Source: Bradyrhizobium sp. URHD0069 (GTDB lineage Bacteria > Pseudomonadota > Alphaproteobacteria > Rhizobiales > Xanthobacteraceae). Taken from it: 64,000 nucleotides of DNA. The stretch covers positions 18,032 to 82,031 of the forward strand of contig NZ_JNIJ01000033.1 in assembly GCF_000701345.1 (NCBI RefSeq), given 5' to 3'. Shown here in pieces: positions 8,645 to 16,036 of this stretch. The notes beneath the pieces are model-generated. The model was not told where the DNA came from. It saw only the letters and a list, made by a program, of their open reading frames with translations, and ran no database searches. Every line of letters starts with the position of its first letter. The stretch's first letter is position 1. A program made the position numbers and the translations under genes.

Positions 8645-10915
8645 GTGCGCGAGATCGTACCACCGCAATGGAAGACGAAAATCCGGCTCTGGTTGCTGGA
8701 TTTCGACGCGCGCGTCGACTCGACGCTGTTCTCTTCCGCCAAGGGCGCCCGCGAACTCTACGGGCGTTTCTCGACCTTTATGGACCGCTTCTATGTGGAC
8801 AGGTGGAGGCGCTGGGTCTTCATTGAACCGCTGTCTGAAGCCGCGAGCCTCGGGCTCGGCGGCCTGATCCTGATGCTGGCGCTGGCGATACCGGCGTTTC
8901 GCGAAACCGCCGACGAAGACTGGCTGAAGAAATCCGATCTCGCGGTATCGTTCCTCGACCGCTACGGCAATCCGATCGGCAACCGCGGCATCAAGCACAA
9001 CGACTCTATTCCGCTAGAGGATTTTCCGGACCATCTGATCAAGGCGACGCTTGCCACCGAGGACCGCCGCTTCTACGACCATTTCGGCATCGACGTCGCC
9101 GGCACGTTCCGCGCGCTGTTGACCAATGCGCAGGCCGGCGGCGTGCGGCAGGGCGGTTCGTCGATTACCCAGCAGCTCGCAAAAAACCTGTTTCTGAACA
9201 ATGAGCGCACCATCGAGCGCAAGGTGAAGGAAGCCTTCCTCGCAATCTGGCTGGAGACGCGGCTCACCAAGAATGAAATCCTGAAACTCTATCTCGATCG
9301 CGCCTATATGGGCGGCGGCACCTTCGGCGTCGATGGCGCCGCGCATTTCTATTTCAACAAATCGGCGCGCGACGTCAATCTTGCGGAAGCCGCGATGCTC
9401 GCCGGCCTGTTCAAGGCGCCCACCAGATATGCGCCTCACATCAACCTGCCTGCGGCGCGCGCCCGCGCCAACGTCGTGCTGGACAATCTGGTCGACGCCG
9501 GCTTCATGACCGAAGGCCAGGTGTTCGGCGCGCGGCGCAATCCGGCCACCGCGGTCGATCGCCGTGATGAGAATTCACCGAACTATTATCTCGACTGGGC
9601 CTTCGACGAGATGCGCAAGCTGGTCGATACGTTTCCGAAATCCTACACCGAGCGCGTCTTCGTGGTCCGCACCGCGATCGATATGAATGTGCAGCGCGCC
9701 GCGGAAGAGGCCGTCGAAAACCAGCTGCGCCAGTTCGGCCGCGACTATCACGCGACGCAGGCCGCTACCGTCGTCGCCGATCTCGACGGCGGCGTGCGCG
9801 CGATGGTCGGCGGACGCGACTATGGGGCCAGCCAGTTCAACCGTGCCGTGGACGCCTACCGGCAGCCCGGCTCGTCCTTCAAGCCGTATGTCTACACCAC
9901 CGCGCTGTTGAACGGCTTCAAGCCGAACTCGATCGTGGTCGACGGCCCGGTCTGCCTCGGCAACTGGTGTCCGCAAAATTATGGCCACTCCTACTCCGGC
10001 TCGGTGACACTGACGCAGGCGATTACCCGCTCGATCAACGTGGTGCCGGTAAAGCTGTCGATCGCGATCGGCAATAATCCGAAAAACCAGTGGGACTCGG
10101 CCAAAAGAGGCCGCGCCAAGATCGTAGAAGTTGCGCGCCGCTTCGGCATCAAAGCGCCGCTGCCGGATACTCCGTCGCTGCCGATCGGCGCCGACGAAGT
10201 CACGGTGCTCGAGCATGCCGCGGCGTATGCGACCTTCCCCAACAAGGGCAAAGCGGTAACCCCTCATGCGGTACTGGAAGTTCGCACCGGTGCCGGCGAT
10301 CTGGTCTGGCGCTTCGATCGCGATGGCAAAAAACCGCTGCAAGCCATTCCGGCATCAGTAGCTTCCGACATGGCGGAAATGATGAGTCACGTGGTCAGCG
10401 AAGGTACCGCGCGGCGCGCGGCGCTCGACGGCATTCCGACCGCAGGCAAGACCGGCACCACCAACGCCTACCGCGACGCGTGGTTCGTCGGTTACACCGG
10501 CAACTTCGCCTGCGCCGTCTGGTACGGCAATGACGATTATTCGCCGACCAACCGCATGACCGGCGGATCGCTGCCGGCGCAGACCTGGCACGACATCATG
10601 GTCGCGGCCCACCAAGGCGTCGAGATCAAGGAGATCCCCGGCGTCGGTGCAGGGACAAAGCTGCCTCCTCCCGCTGCCTCCGCGACAGTTGCGTCGAAAC
10701 CGCCTGACATCAAGCCGGGACCGCCGCCGATCCTAACTAAACGCGGCGCCGATATTCTGGTGCGCGTGGAAAAGTTGCTCGACGAGGCGGCCAAGACGGC
10801 GGGTGGCCCGGTGAAGCCCGGCAAGCCGGCATCGTCCAGCTCAGTTGCATTCCCCGATAGCTTTGCCGCGGCAGTGCCTGGCGACCCAGCTGCTCCCGCG
10901 CCGCGCAAGAACTAA
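8645..10915 (+). CDS. Class A penicillin-binding protein, PBP1A family
   Basis: A bifunctional peptidoglycan synthase of 756 residues, anchored in the inner membrane and active in the periplasm. A long cytoplasmic N-terminus precedes one helix near residues 75-90 (LGGLILMLALAIPAF). The glycosyltransferase domain has its catalytic glutamate near residue 139 (ATEDRRFYDHFGID) and the GGSSITQQLAKNL motif. The transpeptidase domain has SSFK near 410, SIN (TRSINVVPVKL) and KTGT near 602. The proline- and alanine-rich tail is low complexity. It starts with GTG. The DUF1214 gene follows after two bases, so the three genes probably form one transcript. Confidence 0.95.
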   Translation: MREIVPPQWKTKIRLWLLDFDARVDSTLFSSAKGARELYGRFSTFMDRFYVDRWRRWVFIEPLSEAASLGLGGLILMLALAIPAFRETADEDWLKKSDLAVSFLDRYGNPIGNRGIKHNDSIPLEDFPDHLIKATLATEDRRFYDHFGIDVAGTFRALLTNAQAGGVRQGGSSITQQLAKNLFLNNERTIERKVKEAFLAIWLETRLTKNEILKLYLDRAYMGGGTFGVDGAAHFYFNKSARDVNLAEAAMLAGLFKAPTRYAPHINLPAARARANVVLDNLVDAGFMTEGQVFGARRNPATAVDRRDENSPNYYLDWAFDEMRKLVDTFPKSYTERVFVVRTAIDMNVQRAAEEAVENQLRQFGRDYHATQAATVVADLDGGVRAMVGGRDYGASQFNRAVDAYRQPGSSFKPYVYTTALLNGFKPNSIVVDGPVCLGNWCPQNYGHSYSGSVTLTQAITRSINVVPVKLSIAIGNNPKNQWDSAKRGRAKIVEVARRFGIKAPLPDTPSLPIGADEVTVLEHAAAYATFPNKGKAVTPHAVLEVRTGAGDLVWRFDRDGKKPLQAIPASVASDMAEMMSHVVSEGTARRAALDGIPTAGKTGTTNAYRDAWFVGYTGNFACAVWYGNDDYSPTNRMTGGSLPAQTWHDIMVAAHQGVEIKEIPGVGAGTKLPPPAASATVASKPPDIKPGPPPILTKRGADILVRVEKLLDEAAKTAGGPVKPGKPASSSSVAFPDSFAAAVPGDPAAPAPRKN

Positions 10916-10917
10916 CC

Positions 10918-11496
10918 GTGCGGCTGATCTTCATCACCTTGCTGGCGCTGATGCTCGCCACCGTCGTAGGACTCGGCGCAACCTGGATGACGGCAACGCG
11001 CGGCACCGATCTGGGCACGCTCACGATCGGCGCCTGGACCGCCCGGCCGAAGACCGGGACCGCCGATATCGATCCTTATTCGCGTGCCTCCATCGCCCGC
11101 AGCGGCGAGCTGCCGGTCGGCACAGGCGACGGCGTCGCGTTCTCGGCGACCACGGACGACCGCAAGCGGCCGCTCGATGGGCGGTGCGACGTGGTGGTCA
11201 GCGGTGTCACGCCCGCCGCGCGGTTCTGGACGTTGACGCTTTACGACCAGAAAGGGCACCTGGTTGCGAATTCGCTGCAGCGTTACGGCTTCACCAGCCA
11301 GGAAATCATCCGCGGAGCGGACGGCGCGTTTGAAATACGGGTGGCGTCGAGATCGCGCGCCGGAAACTGGCTGCCCACCGGGGGCATCGAGCGCTATGCG
11401 CTGATGCTTCGGCTTTACGATACGCCGGTTGGGGTGGCGACGCGGACGCAGCGTGATGCGCCGATGCCTTCGATCGCGACCGTGGGGTGCCCATGA
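10918..11496 (+). CDS. DUF1214 domain protein, membrane-anchored
   Basis: A 192-residue protein with one N-terminal helix or uncleaved signal (LIFITLLALMLATVVGLG) and a DUF1214 body (WTARPKTGTADIDPYSRASI, ELPVGTGDGVAF, FWTLTLYDQKGHLVANSL). It starts with GTG two bases after the PBP1A stop and overlaps the DUF1254 gene by ATGA, so translation is probably coupled. DUF1214 and DUF1254 are often two halves of one longer protein in other bacteria; here they are separate. The role is unknown, but the position after PBP1A suggests an envelope function (inference). Confidence 0.85.
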   Translation: MRLIFITLLALMLATVVGLGATWMTATRGTDLGTLTIGAWTARPKTGTADIDPYSRASIARSGELPVGTGDGVAFSATTDDRKRPLDGRCDVVVSGVTPAARFWTLTLYDQKGHLVANSLQRYGFTSQEIIRGADGAFEIRVASRSRAGNWLPTGGIERYALMLRLYDTPVGVATRTQRDAPMPSIATVGCP

Positions 11497-12080
11497 TTCG
11501 CTTGCTGTTCACGATCGTTGCCGGCGTGCTGCTGGGCGGCATTGTGCATCTGGTCAGCGTGTTGGCGTTGCCGCGCATCGCGACCCAGGACGCCTATTCG
11601 CGTCTGACCCCGATGACCAAGCTCAACACCGTTACTCCCCTGCCCCTGGCGGATCCGAACACCGCGCCGATGCCGTTCATGGACCCGGCGTTCGCGGTCG
11701 CGATCTGCCGCTACGATCTGTCGGGTGGCTCGCTCAAACTGACGGTGCCTGTCAGCCAGGCCTACACATCCGTGTCGTTCTATACGCGCAACGAAGTCGC
11801 CTATTACGCCATCAACGACCGGTCCGCCGGACGCAAGGTGATCGAACTCGATCTGATGACCGAGCCGCAGCACGCCGAATTGCCGGAAGACGAGGACGTA
11901 ACCGCGGCCGACCGGCTGATCATCGATTCTCCAACCGCAACCGGCTTGATCGTGCTGAAAGCACTGGCGCCGGAACCCGGCCTGATGCCGCAGGCGCAGG
12001 CCGCCCTCGCCGCATCGAGCTGCAAGCTGCAGACCGAACCGCCGGCGAAGCAGGCGCAAGGGCCGCGGTCCAAGCGCTGA
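11493..12080 (+). CDS. DUF1254 domain protein
   Basis: A 195-residue protein beginning MIRLLFTIVAGVLLGGIVHL, a membrane anchor or signal, followed by the DUF1254 stretch LPRIATQDAYSRLTPMTKLN and CRYDLSGGSLKLTVPVSQAY. The ATG at 11493 overlaps the stop of the DUF1214 gene. An in-frame GTG at 11487 is a less likely start. The last 20 residues are lysine- and proline-rich. No catalytic motif is visible. Confidence 0.82.
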   Translation: MIRLLFTIVAGVLLGGIVHLVSVLALPRIATQDAYSRLTPMTKLNTVTPLPLADPNTAPMPFMDPAFAVAICRYDLSGGSLKLTVPVSQAYTSVSFYTRNEVAYYAINDRSAGRKVIELDLMTEPQHAELPEDEDVTAADRLIIDSPTATGLIVLKALAPEPGLMPQAQAALAASSCKLQTEPPAKQAQGPRSKR

Positions 12081-12193
12081 TCGAAACGCGATATCTTCTC
12101 CTGAGATAACGACGGTTCAAGTCCCCTATCTTGTTGGCTTTTTGAGTCATACCCTGAGGGATGACCGGGATGGTTTGATTGTGCCGCTTCGAG

Positions 12194-12973
12194 CTAGCCG
12201 CGCACGCTCAGCGCACGGCCGATCACCGGCTGCGCCGCGACCGGCGGGTTAGCGGTCTGCGCCGCAAGCTCGCCGATCAATCGATCGGCGTCGGCCGCCA
12301 TGTTATTCGGGGCGTGGATCACCAGCCGCTCCAGCGCCCAGCGATAAGACGATATCCTGCGCTCCAGGCATTGCTGCACCCACTGCACGATCAGGGTATT
12401 TTCCTGCATGCGGGCGATCGCGTCGGCGCGCTCACGCGGCGACAATTCCGAAACGAGCGCGAGACTGGCGTTACGTTGCTTGTCGAGATCGAGCACGCGC
12501 CCGGCGGCGGCGAAGAACGGTTCGAACCGAGTGATGTCGTCACGCACGTCTTCGATCAGCTGCGCATAGCGCGATGAATGCGAGCGGTGCGGCTCGTCGA
12601 TCAACTGCCGCCCATAGGCGGTGCGGTCGAACACCGGTGCCTGCCGCCACGGCGACGGGAGCGGCTGGTAGTCGCCGAACACGCTCTTCCAGGCCGGACG
12701 CGAACGCGGTGGCTCGATCAGCGGGTAAGCGAGATCGCGAAGCAGGCGTTCGTTGTCGGTGAGCTGGAATTGCGACGGGCGCAGCCCGATGCTCGATGTC
12801 GCCTCGGCGCCAATCCAGCGATGCATGTCGTCGTTGCGAAAATCCTGGCGCGTGCGGCCGAAATCGCCGCCGCTGCAACCCCCCAGGGCCACGCCCATCA
12901 AGAGCAGCGTCAGGACGGGCGATGAGCTCCGAACCTGCGCTCTTGTCCGGATCGGAAAACACGGCTCCGGCAT
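12194..12973 (-). CDS. Putative lipoprotein, conserved hypothetical
   Basis: A 259-residue protein with a lipoprotein signal: a basic start, hydrophobic core (SSPVLTLLLMGVALGGC) and a lipobox ALGGC with the cysteine near residue 33. The mature part is hydrophilic and helical, with no domain I recognise (WIGAEATSSIGLRPSQFQLT, LERRISSYRWALERLVIHAP). Similar proteins are found in bradyrhizobia without a function. It is convergent with the DUF1254 gene. A 62-residue gene lies 17 bases upstream on the same strand and may share its transcript. Confidence 0.75.
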   Translation of the reverse strand: MPEPCFPIRTRAQVRSSSPVLTLLLMGVALGGCSGGDFGRTRQDFRNDDMHRWIGAEATSSIGLRPSQFQLTDNERLLRDLAYPLIEPPRSRPAWKSVFGDYQPLPSPWRQAPVFDRTAYGRQLIDEPHRSHSSRYAQLIEDVRDDITRFEPFFAAAGRVLDLDKQRNASLALVSELSPRERADAIARMQENTLIVQWVQQCLERRISSYRWALERLVIHAPNNMAADADRLIGELAAQTANPPVAAQPVIGRALSVRG

Positions 12974-12990
12974 ATCGAGATGCCCTGATA

Positions 12991-13179
12991 TCAGCGCCGG
13001 CGGCGGCGACGGCCCGGGGCTGCCCCCGCTTCCGGTCCGCTGCCCCCGCTGGCTTCTTCGGGTGCGCGTTCGATCCGGATGACGGGAAGGATCAGGATGG
13101 TTCCCATGTCTTCGCGTGGAGCGCCATCCATGGTTGAGCCCAGCCGGCGCGACGCCGGAAATTCAATGATGGTGCCCAT
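12991..13179 (-). CDS. Small conserved hypothetical protein, 62 aa
   Basis: Starts MGTIIEFPASRRLGSTMDGA and contains a near repeat of its own opening (MGTILILPVIRIERAPEE), then a Gly/Pro/Arg-rich tail ending in seven arginines. The MGTIIEFPASRR opening is one I remember from short Bradyrhizobium proteins. The start at 13179 is chosen because upstream codons do not resemble protein. The CtrA boxes at 13253 and 13366 lie between this gene and the divergent DUF2336 gene and could serve both. Confidence 0.6.
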   Translation of the reverse strand: MGTIIEFPASRRLGSTMDGAPREDMGTILILPVIRIERAPEEASGGSGPEAGAAPGRRRRRR

Positions 13180-13252
13180 GTCAGCTCTCTTCCGGTTGCC
13201 GCTCAGAGCCTGATTTGGCCGGCGACATGGCATCATTAAGAACAGGACGTGG

Positions 13253-13267
13253 TTAACGGCATCTTAA
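13253..13267. promoter_or_regulatory. CtrA-type binding site, full consensus
   Basis: TTAACGGCATCTTAA is a perfect TTAA-N7-TTAA site, the consensus for the cell-cycle response regulator CtrA in alphaproteobacteria. It is 164 bases upstream of the DUF2336 start and 74 upstream of the divergent small gene. Confidence 0.6.
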
Positions 13268-13365
13268 TTTGCCTTCGCTGGCCCCGTTTGATGGAGGCAC
13301 CAGACACGGCCGCTCCGAACGACGAACGTTCAAATGCCCCGTCAGTAATTCACGGATTTTTTTCC

Positions 13366-13380
13366 TTAACGAGCTGTTAA
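13366..13380. promoter_or_regulatory. Second CtrA-type binding site, full consensus
   Basis: TTAACGAGCTGTTAA is again a perfect TTAA-N7-TTAA, 51 bases upstream of the DUF2336 start and 98 bases from the first box. Two perfect sites in one 250-base intergenic stretch of GC-rich DNA are unlikely by chance. Confidence 0.65.
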
Positions 13381-13430
13381 AGCAACCGCGCGTAGATTGG
13401 GGCGAGATTACTCAGTCGCGTATCCCTGAC

Positions 13431-14408
13431 ATGACCACACCTCCACTATTTCCGGGCTTCGACGGGTTGATGACGCTCTCCCGCCGGGAAGGCGTCGATA
13501 TCAGGCCCACTTTGCTGCGCGTGCTGACCGATCTCTATGTTCAGGCCAACGCGCACAGCGCCGAGGAAGAGCGACAGTTTGTCGAGCTGACCTCCCGTCT
13601 GATCGATCAGGTTGACGACGCGACCCGCGCCGTGGTCCGGGCGCGGCTTGCGAGCTATCCGGGCACGCCGCTCGAAGTTTTGAGCAAGCTGCGGCTGAAA
13701 GCCTCAAACCCCGATGCCCGCGTGCCGGTCGGTGCTGAGGCTCCCGCTGCCCCATCGGTGGCGACGTCGCCGGCCGACGCACTAAGCGGGGCGCAATTGC
13801 GGATGGCGTCGAACTTGTCGATGCAGCCCAAGGACGCTGCCGAAATCAACGAGATATTTTCGCGCGCGAACGCCGGCGAACGCGCTTTGATCCTGCACAA
13901 TCTCGAGGACACACGGCTGCGGGCCTCCTTGAGGATTCCCGCCGCACGCGCCAAGCGCGCCATCGAGACGCTGGAGATGGCTGCGTTCGCCGCCGATGCC
14001 GAAAACTTCACGCTTGAACTCGGCGAAGCCCTGATATTGCCCTCGCGGGTTGCCGCTGAGGTCGTCAACGACCCCGGCGGCGAGCCGCTGGCGTGCGCGG
14101 CACGCGCGCTGGACATGCCGAGCGCGGTTTTTCAGCGGGTGTTGCTGTTCCTCAATCCTGAACTCGGCTGTTCCGTGAACTACGTCTATCGGCTGTCGCG
14201 CCTGTACGACCAGCTGAGCGAACGATCCGCCCTGGTCATGCTGGCGGCGTGGCGCGGCGCGACACTGGCGGTCACCCGCGCCAAGTATCAGCCGGGACTC
14301 TACGACGATGAGCGTAATCGCGCGCGCCCAGCACCCGCCCAGACTCGCCCGGCCACGCCACTGCCTGATGCGCGCATCGTACCGCGCACCGGTTCGCAGA
14401 GTTCGTGA
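13431..14408 (+). CDS. DUF2336 domain protein behind CtrA boxes
   Basis: A 325-residue soluble protein with repeated helical segments (MTLSRREGVDIRPTLLRVLT, QFVELTSRLIDQVDDATRAV, and later LGCSVNYVYRLSRLYDQLSE). It matches the DUF2336 family of alphaproteobacteria, which I know only as HEAT-like helical proteins. The start at 13431 gives a product beginning MTTPPLFPGFDGLMTL; open frame upstream to 13269 contains both CtrA boxes and is therefore regulatory DNA. The tail from residue 300 is proline-rich and disordered. A second, distant DUF2336 gene lies at 49740. Confidence 0.85.
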   Translation: MTTPPLFPGFDGLMTLSRREGVDIRPTLLRVLTDLYVQANAHSAEEERQFVELTSRLIDQVDDATRAVVRARLASYPGTPLEVLSKLRLKASNPDARVPVGAEAPAAPSVATSPADALSGAQLRMASNLSMQPKDAAEINEIFSRANAGERALILHNLEDTRLRASLRIPAARAKRAIETLEMAAFAADAENFTLELGEALILPSRVAAEVVNDPGGEPLACAARALDMPSAVFQRVLLFLNPELGCSVNYVYRLSRLYDQLSERSALVMLAAWRGATLAVTRAKYQPGLYDDERNRARPAPAQTRPATPLPDARIVPRTGSQSS

Positions 14409-14410
14409 CG

Positions 14411-14755
14411 TTAAGCCTGCGCGAGATCGAGAAAATGCCGCCCTGCCCGGTCCTCGGTCTCCACGATCCAGGCATCCGGGTCGAAACGGACTTCTTTCAC
14501 GAGGCGCTCTTCCACTGACTGTTCGGGCACTGGCTGCGGCGAGGTCGGCATGAAAATGCGCTCGATCGGCCGACTGTCGTCATAGACGGTCTGCGGCGCC
14601 GGCACATACAGCATCGCATTGCCGTCGAGCAGCGCCACCTTGACGAACACCGCACCGGCCTCTTCGGCGCCGCGCCGGCGCACGGCGCCGAATATTCCCT
14701 CGGTTTGGCAACGGCGCAAATAAGCGGCCACCCATATGCTGGACTTTAGACGCAT
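14411..14755 (-). CDS. DUF1491 family protein
   Basis: A 114-residue protein starting MRLKSSIWVAAYLRRCQTEG, then AVRRRGAEEAGAVFVKVALL and a C-terminal FDPDAWIVETEDRAGRHFLD. This is the alphaproteobacterial DUF1491 pattern; function unknown. The start at 14755 matches the family N-terminus. The stop is only two bases from the stop of the convergent DUF2336 gene. Confidence 0.85.
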   Translation of the reverse strand: MRLKSSIWVAAYLRRCQTEGIFGAVRRRGAEEAGAVFVKVALLDGNAMLYVPAPQTVYDDSRPIERIFMPTSPQPVPEQSVEERLVKEVRFDPDAWIVETEDRAGRHFLDLAQA

Positions 14756-15025
14756 GCAATCGACGATAGGCCAGCGGATAGATTGACGCCAGTGTCGCGA
14801 ATCCAAAGTCCGCCTGCGTTGCAGTTGCGGACATTCCAACATAGGCCCGCTTCCAAACTGAGGGTGCAGGCTCGATTGCGGCGGTCCGCTCCAGTTTGCC
14901 GGTACCCTGCAGAATTAGCGGAACTCGAGAGCCTGAGAGCTCGTTCAGAATGGACTTGGCTCGCGATCGGATTCGAACTCCGAGAGAAGCCTGGATTGCT
15001 CCCCCTGATACTACGGAGGTTCGCC

Positions 15026-15253
15026 ATGCCGGATACAACAGAAATGAAGGACCATGTGTACAAGATACTAGAACTCGTAGGATCTTCTGAAGAGAGTATC
15101 GAAGGTGCCATTCAGAATGCCCTAATCCGCGCAGCAAAGACCATTCGCGATATGAAATGGTTCGAAGTCGTGCAAACGAGAGGCCATATCGAAAATGGGT
15201 CTGTTCGCCATTACCAGGTCACCTTGCGAGTTGGATTTACGCTGGAGGAGTAA
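15026..15253 (+). CDS. Dodecin, flavin-binding protein
   Basis: A 75-residue dodecin. Twelve copies form a hollow sphere that stores or buffers flavins. The sequence starts MPDTTEMKDHVYKILELVGS and carries the family signature: EESIEGAIQNALIRAAKTIR helix, then MKWFEVVQTRGHIENGSVRH, with the tryptophan that stacks on the flavin and the Q contacting its ring. The length agrees with the usual 65-75. The start is fixed by a GGAGG site at 15015-15019. No open frame of value lies upstream on this strand. Confidence 0.9.
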   Translation: MPDTTEMKDHVYKILELVGSSEESIEGAIQNALIRAAKTIRDMKWFEVVQTRGHIENGSVRHYQVTLRVGFTLEE

Positions 15254-15313
15254 TCTTGGCAAAAACACCCAGGGTCGATTTCGAGCACTACGATCGCTGG
15301 CGGGTATGAGCAT

Positions 15314-16036
15314 TTAGTCAATCGGGTGACCAATCACCGCGGTGAGTTCGCGCACCAGACGATCGGACATCTGCCCGGTCACCGGGATCTTGCGCTCGCG
15401 CTCGAACTTCTGGATCGCGGCCTGGGTGTCTGAGCCGACGGTGCCGGTCGGCTTCAACTGGCCGTAGCCATATTCGGTCAGCGCGCGCTGCACCGCCGCT
15501 ACGCGGCGCGAGCCGGCCATGGCATCATTGCGCGAGGCAACCGGGACTGGCGCGGGCGGTCGCGCGATAATGGAAGGCGCCGCAGGAGGTGGGCTGGTCG
15601 CTTTGAGAAGATTGGCCAGCGGATCCGCAGTCTTCTCGGCAGTCTTCGGCTCGGCAGTCTTCGGCTCGGCAGTCTTGAGTTCGGGAGCCTTGAATTCTGA
15701 AGCCTTGAATTCTGAAGCCTTGAATTCTGAAGCCTTGGGCTCAAGCGGAATGGCTTCGACCGGACGCGGACGCGGCAAGGGGCTGGGCGCCAAAGCTGCC
15801 GACGGGATCGCGACAAGCGAGCCGAACATCGGCGCCGGATGGCGCCCCGCCTGCAGGAACAGTGCGTTGGCGATGATCGCGCCGACCGCGGCAAACGCCA
15901 GCGCCCCTGCAATCGTGTCCTTCGGGCTATGCAGCAAAATACGCATCACGAAGCCCCGTTCGGCGTTCGCTTCGATCGCGGCTGCGGCAGCGCCACGACG
16001 GCGGCGCGGCGTGTCGTCATCTCTTTGTCTAGGCAC
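15314..16036 (-). CDS. Membrane-anchored peptidoglycan-binding protein
   Basis: A 240-residue protein: a basic cytoplasmic start (MPRQRDDDTPRRRRGAAAAA), a single helix about residues 42-62 (IAGALAFAAVGAIIANALFL), a linker rich in Pro, Ala and Lys with tandem ASEFK and TAEPK repeats, and a C-terminal PG_binding_1-type domain (AVQRALTEYGYGQLKPTGTV, SDTQAAIQKFERERKIPVTG). The start overlaps the stop of the upstream kinase gene by 8 bases, so the two are translationally coupled. Coupling to a DivJ/PleC-like kinase hints at a role in envelope growth, which is inference. Confidence 0.83.
   Translation of the reverse strand: MPRQRDDDTPRRRRGAAAAAIEANAERGFVMRILLHSPKDTIAGALAFAAVGAIIANALFLQAGRHPAPMFGSLVAIPSAALAPSPLPRPRPVEAIPLEPKASEFKASEFKASEFKAPELKTAEPKTAEPKTAEKTADPLANLLKATSPPPAAPSIIARPPAPVPVASRNDAMAGSRRVAAVQRALTEYGYGQLKPTGTVGSDTQAAIQKFERERKIPVTGQMSDRLVRELTAVIGHPID
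15635..15736. repeat. In-frame 15-bp tandem repeats in the linker
   Basis: Two adjacent arrays: CTCGGCAGTCTTCGG three times at 15635-15679 (the last copy differing in three bases) and GAATTCTGAAGCCTT three times, perfectly, at 15692-15736. Each unit is five codons, so copy-number change would lengthen or shorten the linker without breaking the frame. Confidence 0.9.

Noticed and set aside
14955..15030. tRNA-like sequence on the complement (TCGGAGTTCGAATCCGA T-arm look-alike)
   Set aside because: The T-arm pairs well, but no matching acceptor stem exists upstream, the CCA position is off by one, and the segment overlaps the dodecin leader and its ribosome-binding site.
15635..15736. Possible CRISPR-like direct repeats
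   Set aside because: Units are contiguous without spacers and are coding (TAEPK, ASEFK). They are tandem coding repeats.
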